DNA from: Vibrio ezurae NBRC 102218
Lineage (GTDB): Bacteria > Pseudomonadota > Gammaproteobacteria > Enterobacterales > Vibrionaceae
Reading direction: 5' to 3'
Assembly (NCBI RefSeq): GCF_000467185.1
Contig: NZ_BATM01000028.1
Location: 1-62,881 of the forward strand
Length of the DNA stretch: 62,881 nt
The position numbers and the translations under genes were made by a program. The stretch's first letter is position 1; each line of letters starts with the position of its first letter. Below, piece after piece: positions 56,816 through 62,881 of the stretch. The notes below the pieces were generated by a model that saw only the letters and a list, made by a program, of their open reading frames with translations, made no database searches and had not been told where the DNA came from.

Positions 56816-57520
56816 GTGCAGTACGTAAAAATTAAAGACGTTATCGTAGAACAAATTGAGTCAGGACAACTTAGCCCAAGACAAAAATTGCCCGCTGAGC
56901 GAAAGCTTGCTGAGCTATTTGATACGACTCGCGTGACGTTGCGCGAGGCTTTATCTCTGCTTGAAGCTGAGGGCCGAATATACAGAGAAGATCGTCGAGG
57001 TTGGTTTATTTCTCCAGCGCCATTGCGCTATGACCCAACGCTTGCGCTCAATTTTGCCGATATGGCGAAATTACAAAACCGAGAGCCATTGACGGAATTG
57101 ATCAGTGCCAAAAGCATGCTGGCAGATAAACATGTGTCAGCATTGCTAGGTTTACCAGCATTTTCTGATGTATTTCAGGTAGAGCGTGTGCGTTATTTAG
57201 AGCAGCGTCCGGTTATGTTTGTGAAGAACTATGTGATACCGGCGCTAACACCAACCTTACTCGACTGCGATTTATCATCGTCTTTGACTGATATTTATCG
57301 TGAGCAGTTTGGCGTACGTTACTCAGAGATCCGTTATCGGGTGAGTACAACCTCATTGTTTGGCAACGTGGCACAAAAACTCAGAGCCACAGCGGGAACG
57401 CCCGCGATGTTAGTGCAACGTCTTAACTATGATAATCACGCTGGTTTGATTGATTGTGATTTGGAATATTGGCGACATGATGCTATCTGCATTGAGTCGG
57501 CATCTAAGCTAGTGGATTAA
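56816..57520 (+). CDS. phnR: GntR-family regulator of AEP genes (UTRA domain)
   Basis: 234 residues. N-terminal GntR winged helix: SPRQKLPAERKLAELF and TRVTLREALSLLEAEGRI. C-terminal UTRA effector domain (ERVRYLEQRPVMFVKNYVIP). Starts with GTG 56816 and an AGGA site, 11 bp after phnU. As phnR in Salmonella, it probably represses the cluster; the three palindromes TGGNNTATACCA are candidate operators. Effector presumably AEP or a breakdown product. Confidence 0.88.
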   Translation: MQYVKIKDVIVEQIESGQLSPRQKLPAERKLAELFDTTRVTLREALSLLEAEGRIYREDRRGWFISPAPLRYDPTLALNFADMAKLQNREPLTELISAKSMLADKHVSALLGLPAFSDVFQVERVRYLEQRPVMFVKNYVIPALTPTLLDCDLSSSLTDIYREQFGVRYSEIRYRVSTTSLFGNVAQKLRATAGTPAMLVQRLNYDNHAGLIDCDLEYWRHDAICIESASKLVD

Positions 57521-57556
57521 TATTGTTGAAATAATCGCTGGCTTTTAAAGACCCGT

Positions 57557-57581
57557 AGGCTTCCACACGGAAGCCTTTTTT
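57557..57581 (+). terminator. Terminator after phnR
   Basis: AGGCTTCC (57557-57564), loop ACAC, GGAAGCCT (57569-57576), followed by T. Ends the phnT-phnU-phnR operon. Confidence 0.92.
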
Positions 57582-57593
57582 ACGCCTATACCA
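57582..57593. promoter_or_regulatory. Possible half operator before FAD oxidase
   Basis: ACGCCTATACCA keeps the right half TATACCA of the AEP operator but not the left half. It sits 40 bp before the FAD gene, which could then be a weaker member of the regulon. Confidence 0.35.
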
Positions 57594-57632
57594 AGGCGAT
57601 TCGACTGAAAATTACTCAAATGTAGGTACAAC

Positions 57633-59036
57633 ATGTCTGTAGAAACACACCCATGTTTTTGGATTACTGAAGCAAAGCAACAACCTGATTGGCAAGAATC
57701 TGACTCTCTGCATCAAGATATTGACGCAGATGTTTGCATTGTTGGCGGCGGATACACCGGACTTTGGACATCGATTCTTATTAAGCAACAGTCACCACAA
57801 ACCAAAGTTGTGGTACTAGAGAAGAGTTTTTGTGGTGCAGGTGCATCTGGCGTCAATGGCGGTTGTATGCTGACTTGGGCGGCTAAATATTCTTCAATGT
57901 GTAAGATGTTTGGTGAAGAGCAAGCAAAGTTTTTGGTCTTAGAGTCTGAGCAAGTGATTTTTGAGATTGAAGCGTTTTGTAAAGAGCATGGCATAGACGC
58001 AGGTCTTAGAAGACACGGTACTTATTACACTGCCACAAACTCAGCGCAATGTGGCGCGCTAGATTCGACATTAGAAAAACTCGATAAAGAAGACCTTAAT
58101 AGCTGGCAGAAAGTCTCCACCGAGCAACTCAATCAAAACACGGGCTCTGCTCGTAATATAGAAGGGCACTTCTCGCAAGCAGCCGGCAGTGTTCAGCCAG
58201 CATTATTGGCAAGAGGACTTCGCAGCGTGGCACTGTCGTTAGGCGTTGAAATCTATGAAAATAGCGAAATGACACGCATCGAATATGGTGAACCTGCGAC
58301 GGTATATACCCATGAAGGCTCAGTAAAAGCAGGTAAAGTTGTGTTAGCGCTAAATGCTTGGATGGTGGACAAATTTAAGCAGTTCAAAAACAGCATAGTG
58401 GTGGTGTCATCTGACATGGTGATCACGAAACCTTTGGGCAATAAGCTTGCGCAGTCGGGCCTTTCGGACGGGGTTACGGTTGTAGATTCTAGAATTTTTG
58501 TACATTACTACCGAGATACCGTAGATGGACGTTTGATGCTTGGCAAAGGGGGCAACCGTTTCTCTTTTAATAACCAAGTTGAGCCGATGTTTAATTGCCA
58601 AAGCCATTATTTTGAGCTGTTACAAGGCGCTTTTGACCGACTGTTTCCTAACTTAGGTCGCGAACAGATTGAGTTTAATTGGACAGGCGGCTCTGATCGC
58701 TCAACAACGGGTTTTCCATTCTTTGGCAACATCAAAAATCAGTCGAATATTTTTTATGGTTTAGGTTATTCCGGCAATGGTGTAGCTCAGACTCGTATCG
58801 GTGGCAAAATCTTGTCTGCCTTGGCATTAGGGATTGAAAATGAGTATGCAAATTGTGCTTTGACGGGCGGCCCTAGAGGTCATTTCCCACCTGAGCCAAT
58901 ACGTTGGATGGGCGCTATGATGGTGCGAGATGCAGTTCGACGTAAAGAGGGAGCCGAAGATGACGACCGCTCACCACTGATTGTTGACCGATGGCTTGCA
59001 AAATTAGCCGGGCCAGCAGGAAAAGCCGATAAATAG
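57633..59036 (+). CDS. FAD-dependent oxidoreductase of AEP catabolism (DAO family)
   Basis: 467 residues. Rossmann FAD motif ADVCIVGGGYTGLWTS (about 30-45), then CGAGASGVNGGCML, and the C-terminal FAD-binding segment YGLGYSGNGVAQTRIGGKIL. D-amino-acid oxidase type. FAD enzymes of this type recur in AEP clusters and have been shown to oxidise AEP or its N-methyl derivatives (PbfC/PbfD groups); which group this is I cannot say. It would feed phosphonoacetaldehyde to PhnX. Own transcript, after the phnR terminator. Confidence 0.82.
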   Translation: MSVETHPCFWITEAKQQPDWQESDSLHQDIDADVCIVGGGYTGLWTSILIKQQSPQTKVVVLEKSFCGAGASGVNGGCMLTWAAKYSSMCKMFGEEQAKFLVLESEQVIFEIEAFCKEHGIDAGLRRHGTYYTATNSAQCGALDSTLEKLDKEDLNSWQKVSTEQLNQNTGSARNIEGHFSQAAGSVQPALLARGLRSVALSLGVEIYENSEMTRIEYGEPATVYTHEGSVKAGKVVLALNAWMVDKFKQFKNSIVVVSSDMVITKPLGNKLAQSGLSDGVTVVDSRIFVHYYRDTVDGRLMLGKGGNRFSFNNQVEPMFNCQSHYFELLQGAFDRLFPNLGREQIEFNWTGGSDRSTTGFPFFGNIKNQSNIFYGLGYSGNGVAQTRIGGKILSALALGIENEYANCALTGGPRGHFPPEPIRWMGAMMVRDAVRRKEGAEDDDRSPLIVDRWLAKLAGPAGKADK

Positions 59037-59056
59037 TGACGTTTGCTGAACATTAA

Positions 59057-59094
59057 AAGTAATGAAGATGTCCTATCGGCAATCTTCATTACTT
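59057..59094 (+). terminator. Stem-loop after FAD oxidase
   Basis: AAGTAATGAAGAT (59057-59069) and ATCTTCATTACTT (59082-59094), 13 bp perfect. No T-run, so termination is not assured. Confidence 0.6.
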
Positions 59095-59341
59095 ATCAGA
59101 ATTGAAGGGTATTCTCTTGCCCTTTCCTTTGTTCTGAACTTGATAATACCAAGGTATTACTCTTACCGAAAAGATCGACTACTCTAATTGTAAATCAATA
59201 GATACAACAAATTTTCTTCAGATCATTCAATAACATGGATGCAAGGGAGAATGCACTAAGTAAAGTTAGTTTGTGAAAATAGAAGCTGAATGTTGTAAGT
59301 GTTTGTTATACAGTGAAGGATCATGAACTAGGTGTATTTGT

Positions 59342-59373
59342 TTTTGCACTAATATTTTATATAGAGTGCAAAA
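59342..59373. promoter_or_regulatory. Inverted repeat upstream of adhesin gene
   Basis: TTTTGCACT (59342-59350) and AGTGCAAAA (59365-59373) with a 14-base AT-only-but-one spacer, about 130 bp before the adhesin start. Possible operator. The rest of the 467-bp region 59037-59503 shows nothing else I recognise. Confidence 0.5.
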
Positions 59374-59503
59374 TTCTAGTTGATTAGACGAGTTTTTCAG
59401 ATGGGCAATATTACTCTAAATCTACCTAAAAAGTAGTATTCATGTGTGATTTTGTGACATAGCAACGATTTTAATCGTATAGCGAATAATGACGGTAGAG
59501 TGA

Positions 59504-62500
59504 ATGGTTGATTTAAATAAGAACAACAAAGTTACTGAAGTATCGAATAAGCAAAATAAAGCGAAACGCACAAGAAAAGTACGTCGGTTTGTTCTGTCTC
59601 AAAGTTATATTCCTAGTAATAGCGCAAATGTTTTGATTCTTCCTTCTTATCATTATTCTGAAACGACGGGTGATAAAGGAGTTGACTCAGAAATTACGCA
59701 TCATGTTGTGCAGGGATCGGCAAACAATGAATCACCTTATGCTGCGACTGAAACGAAAGGGCAGCATACTGTTCATCCGCAACCGACGACACAGGCGACT
59801 ACTCCGACCGTAGCGGACGAATTTGAACCTCAACATCACACAGAAAATACCGGCAGTCATCATTATCACCATACCAGTCATTATGGACATATAACGCCAA
59901 TCATCCCTGTTGCGGGAGTATTGGGCCATTCCTATGGACATTATGCCGCGACCCCTACACCAACGGTCACTTCACATAGCGGTTTTGCACATCAAGATAG
60001 TTCGAATTTGACGCCACCAGTTGTCGGACTTCCTTCTGCGGGTACCGTTGTTGAAGATGCTGCGTTAGTCACTCATGGCACCGTTGATAGCCATAGCGCA
60101 CAGCAGGGCACGGCATTAACGTTCTCTCCTGATAACGTACATGGGAAATATGGTGAATTTAGCTTAGACAAAAACACGGGAGAATGGAGCTATACATTAG
60201 ATAACCGTCATCATCAAGATCTTGCTCAAGGTGAGACTCATACGGAAACCTTGCACGTCACTATTACTAATGCCGCTGGCGCTTCTTCTCATCAAGACAT
60301 CGTAGTAACCATCAAAGGTACAGATGACGCCCCGGTTATTACCAGTCAGGCTCAACATGAAACGACCAAAGAAGATAGCCAACTTTCAGCACAAGGCCAA
60401 GTTACCGCTACGGACGTTGATCATGGAGCGGTATTAACTTATACGCCAGACAGTATTCAAGGACACTATGGTTCATTTACCTTAGATGCGACATCAGGTA
60501 AATGGCACTACACGCTCGACAACGCACATCATCAAGATCTGGCCGAAGGCGAAACTCATACAGACAGTATGTTGGTCACGGTAACGGACGAAAAAGGTTT
60601 GAGCACTACGGAAACTGTTCAAGTGACAGTGCAGGGCACGAATGATGCTCCAGTGATCAACCACATTGCTTCGATTACAGCAAATGAAGGCCAACCGCTT
60701 ATTCATGGCACTGTTATAGCAACAGATATTGATCGTGGAGATACTGTTACATACGCCACTCAATATCAGCATGCAGGTTTTGTGTTTAACAGTGATGGCA
60801 CATACACAATAGATCCAACCGATAAGTCTTTTGACCACCTTGCTGTAGGTGAACATTCAACGTTAATAGTACCAGTTGTAGCAACAGACAATCACGGCGG
60901 ACAAAGCCAGCCACAGAACTTGATTATCCGCATTGAAGGCACTAATGATAAACCAGTGGTCAGTCACATTACGTCACAGACGGTGAATGAAGGTGATGCT
61001 GCGATTTCCGGTCAAATCACTTCAACTGATATTGATCATGGTGATACGGCAACATATGCCACCACGTTTAAACACGCTGGATTTAGCTTAGACAGTGATG
61101 GGACTTATCATTTAGATCCGACGGATGCGAGCTTTGAGCACTTAGCGGTAGGTGAGCACGCGACCTTAATTATTCCGGTTATTGCGACCGATAATAACGG
61201 TGGTCAAAGTCAGCCACAGAACCTGATCATTCGTGTTGATGGTACTAACGATAAGCCAGTGGTTAGCCACATTACTTCCCAAGTAGTGAATGAAGGTGAT
61301 TCTGCGATTTCAGGTCAAATCACTTCAACAGATATCGATCATGGTGATACGGCAACGTACAGCACTACCTTTAAACACGCTGGATTTACTCTAGATAGCG
61401 ATGGTACTTATCACCTTGATCCAACAGATGCGAATTTTGACCATCTTGCGGTAGGTGAGCACGAAACGTTGATTGTGCCAGTTATTGCGACTGACAATAA
61501 TAAAGGTCAAAGTCAACCACAGAACCTGATTATTCGTGTTGATGGCACTAATGATAAACCAGTAGTTAGCCACATTACGTCACAGACGGTGAACGAAGGT
61601 GATGCGGCGATTTCAGGTCAAATCACGTCAACTGATATTGATCATGGTGATACAGCAACATATGCCACCACGTTTAAACACGCTGGATTTACGCTAGATA
61701 GCGATGGTACTTACCATCTTGATCCAACAGATGCGAGTTTCGACCATCTTGCGGTAGGCGAGCATGAAACGTTGATCGTACCTGTAGTTGCTACAGATAA
61801 ACAGAGTGGCGAAAGTCAACCTCAGAATTTGATTATTAAAGTAACAGGTACTAACGACGCACCAGTACTCACTTTCTCTGAAAATAAGGCATCTCATACT
61901 CAAGGTACTTTGGATAATACAGATGTAGATACTAATGATACGCACACCTATGCCATAGGGGATATAGCCTCTAGTAACCCAACCGATACCGAGCAGGGTA
62001 ACTTTGGTGAGTTGGTACTTAACACGGCAACGGGTAAGTACACTTACACGCCAGCAGCTTCCGTTGCGGGTATGACGGTAGATAGCAATGGTGTGTATCA
62101 TGGTCAAGACGTCTTTACGGTCAGCACCATTGATAATCACGGCGCAGTATCGACTAAATATTTAGAGTTCGACCCACAAGTGACGGTGACTGCACCGAGT
62201 AAGGATGGCGATCCTGCGGTATTAACGCCAAGCGTGCTAACACCGCCACAACTGTTAGATACACAGCCGCCAGTTGCGACTCTAGTGACACCTGAAACTA
62301 ACAGTATCACGGGCATGCAGCTGACTGATGCAACCGATAGCGGTGCTGACCATACCGATGGCATTACCAATATCGCGAGCCCAATAATAGAAGGCAGTAC
62401 GCATGTTCCGTTCTCGGTAGTGACCTTTACTGATGAGCACGGGAATGAGGTTGGTCGTACCACTTCCGACAAAGACGGTCATTTTGATACAGCATTGCAT

Positions 62501-62881
62501 AGCCTGACAGGCAGTGTTGATGGCACTCAATATCACATTTCAGGACACGCTACTGCGCCATCTGCGACGAGTGCGACTGATACGCCAACGTCGGTATTAG
62601 TGACTATTGATAACAGTGTAAGTACGCCTATTATTGATCCAATAACTCCAAGCAATGACTTGACGCCGACCTTGCAGGGCACGGGTGAGCCTGGCTCGAC
62701 CATTACCTTCACCGATGGCACAAATGCCTTGGGTCATACAGTGGTGGGCACGGACGGTAAGTTCAGCTTCACTCCAACCACTGATTTACACGAAGGCAGT
62801 CAGGTTACAGCCACAGCCACCGATACCGCGGGCAATGTGTCTCCAGCGACAACGGTTGATACCAATATTGACACCACTATT
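59504..62881 (+). CDS. Giant VCBS-repeat adhesin, N-terminal part (open at window end)
   Basis: 1126 codons with no stop. The start is MVDLNKNNKVTEVSNKQ, then a strongly basic stretch KRTRKVRRF, then a disordered His-rich part (SHHYHHTSHYGH, about residues 118-130). From about residue 180 VCBS repeats follow (YTLDNxHHQDL, GTNDAPV); three are near-identical 303-base units. The last 200 residues are Ig-like (LTPTLQGTGEPGSTITF). No signal peptide, as expected for type I secretion. Low-complexity, His-rich style agrees with the C-terminal fragment at 2-5371. Confidence 0.88.
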   Translation, partial: MVDLNKNNKVTEVSNKQNKAKRTRKVRRFVLSQSYIPSNSANVLILPSYHYSETTGDKGVDSEITHHVVQGSANNESPYAATETKGQHTVHPQPTTQATTPTVADEFEPQHHTENTGSHHYHHTSHYGHITPIIPVAGVLGHSYGHYAATPTPTVTSHSGFAHQDSSNLTPPVVGLPSAGTVVEDAALVTHGTVDSHSAQQGTALTFSPDNVHGKYGEFSLDKNTGEWSYTLDNRHHQDLAQGETHTETLHVTITNAAGASSHQDIVVTIKGTDDAPVITSQAQHETTKEDSQLSAQGQVTATDVDHGAVLTYTPDSIQGHYGSFTLDATSGKWHYTLDNAHHQDLAEGETHTDSMLVTVTDEKGLSTTETVQVTVQGTNDAPVINHIASITANEGQPLIHGTVIATDIDRGDTVTYATQYQHAGFVFNSDGTYTIDPTDKSFDHLAVGEHSTLIVPVVATDNHGGQSQPQNLIIRIEGTNDKPVVSHITSQTVNEGDAAISGQITSTDIDHGDTATYATTFKHAGFSLDSDGTYHLDPTDASFEHLAVGEHATLIIPVIATDNNGGQSQPQNLIIRVDGTNDKPVVSHITSQVVNEGDSAISGQITSTDIDHGDTATYSTTFKHAGFTLDSDGTYHLDPTDANFDHLAVGEHETLIVPVIATDNNKGQSQPQNLIIRVDGTNDKPVVSHITSQTVNEGDAAISGQITSTDIDHGDTATYATTFKHAGFTLDSDGTYHLDPTDASFDHLAVGEHETLIVPVVATDKQSGESQPQNLIIKVTGTNDAPVLTFSENKASHTQGTLDNTDVDTNDTHTYAIGDIASSNPTDTEQGNFGELVLNTATGKYTYTPAASVAGMTVDSNGVYHGQDVFTVSTIDNHGAVSTKYLEFDPQVTVTAPSKDGDPAVLTPSVLTPPQLLDTQPPVATLVTPETNSITGMQLTDATDSGADHTDGITNIASPIIEGSTHVPFSVVTFTDEHGNEVGRTTSDKDGHFDTALHSLTGSVDGTQYHISGHATAPSATSATDTPTSVLVTIDNSVSTPIIDPITPSNDLTPTLQGTGEPGSTITFTDGTNALGHTVVGTDGKFSFTPTTDLHEGSQVTATATDTAGNVSPATTVDTNIDTTI
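60635..61846 (+). repeat. Tandem 303-bp VCBS units
   Basis: Four units of 303 bases, starting at the GTND codons at 60635, 60938, 61241 and 61544 and ending at 61846. The last three are very alike (for example SHITSQ, NEGD.AISGQITSTDIDHGD). In-frame, so unit number can vary without breaking the gene. Confidence 0.85.

Noticed and set aside
60635..61846. CRISPR-like array
   Set aside because: Repeat units are 303 bases, in frame and coding; no short repeats with unique spacers occur.
1..62881. Window as a complete plasmid joined end to start
   Set aside because: Frames do not meet at the join and no replication or partition gene is present; kept only as an open question.

Overview
The window looks like chromosomal DNA of a marine gammaproteobacterium, most probably a Vibrio or close relative. 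The pointers are a proline iminopeptidase that aligns without gaps over its first residues with the Aeromonas enzyme as I remember it, an aminoethylphosphonate (AEP) pathway of the PhnW-PbfA-PhnX type known from vibrios, large His-rich RTX/VCBS adhesins, PurR and Fur sites of enterobacterial type, and moderate to low GC. No rRNA, tRNA, CRISPR, transposase, integrase or replication gene was found. Taxonomy is inference.

Layout. (1) 1-5371: 3' end of a giant type-I-secreted adhesin (Ig-like repeats, PA14, RTX, secretion domain, odd His-rich tail), then a long nested hairpin and a short dispersed repeat. (2) 5640-9955: housekeeping genes: MFS exporter, membrane-anchored glutaredoxin-like protein, DnaQ-type exonuclease, proline iminopeptidase. 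(3) 10127-28751: a complete DNA phosphorothioation modification/restriction island. dptFGH, a HARE-HTH/Mrr endonuclease and an AIPR-type nuclease run rightward. They converge on a shared terminator with dndE-D-C-B, a Dnd-associated methyltransferase and an M15-peptidase-like protein running leftward. An array of TGACATA-type palindromes lies upstream of dndB. (4) 28902-36764: a histidine phosphatase, then a Fur-boxed iron region. It holds a heme-type TonB receptor, a small Lys/Cys protein, two HMA-like proteins, three small glycine-zipper or coiled-coil proteins and a P1B-type ATPase with an SCA transmembrane motif. The set resembles the fez (ferrosome) clusters that build intracellular iron granules, and is my best candidate for an under-described system here. 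(5) 36907-45138: an unknown protein, fhs behind a PurR box, sdaA, a Nudix hydrolase, a DMT transporter, an ArsP-like permease with its ArsR, and a HAD phosphatase. (6) 45222-59036: an AEP regulon, phnX-pbfA-phnW leftward and phnS, phnS', phnT, phnU, phnR and an FAD oxidase rightward. It shares a 12-bp operator (TGGNNTATACCA) and contains a 98% identical phnS duplication that appears kept alike by gene conversion. (7) 59504-62881: 5' end of a giant VCBS adhesin, open at the window edge.

How the parts work together. The dnd genes put sulfur in the DNA backbone and the dpt genes attack unmodified DNA, with two extra nucleases as possible second lines. The phn genes import AEP and convert it (and hydroxy- or N-methyl relatives) to phosphonoacetaldehyde, then acetaldehyde and phosphate. 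The iron block couples uptake of an iron source with a putative storage compartment. The two adhesin pieces, both on the + strand at opposite ends, may be one gene if the molecule is circular, or two genes if it is not.
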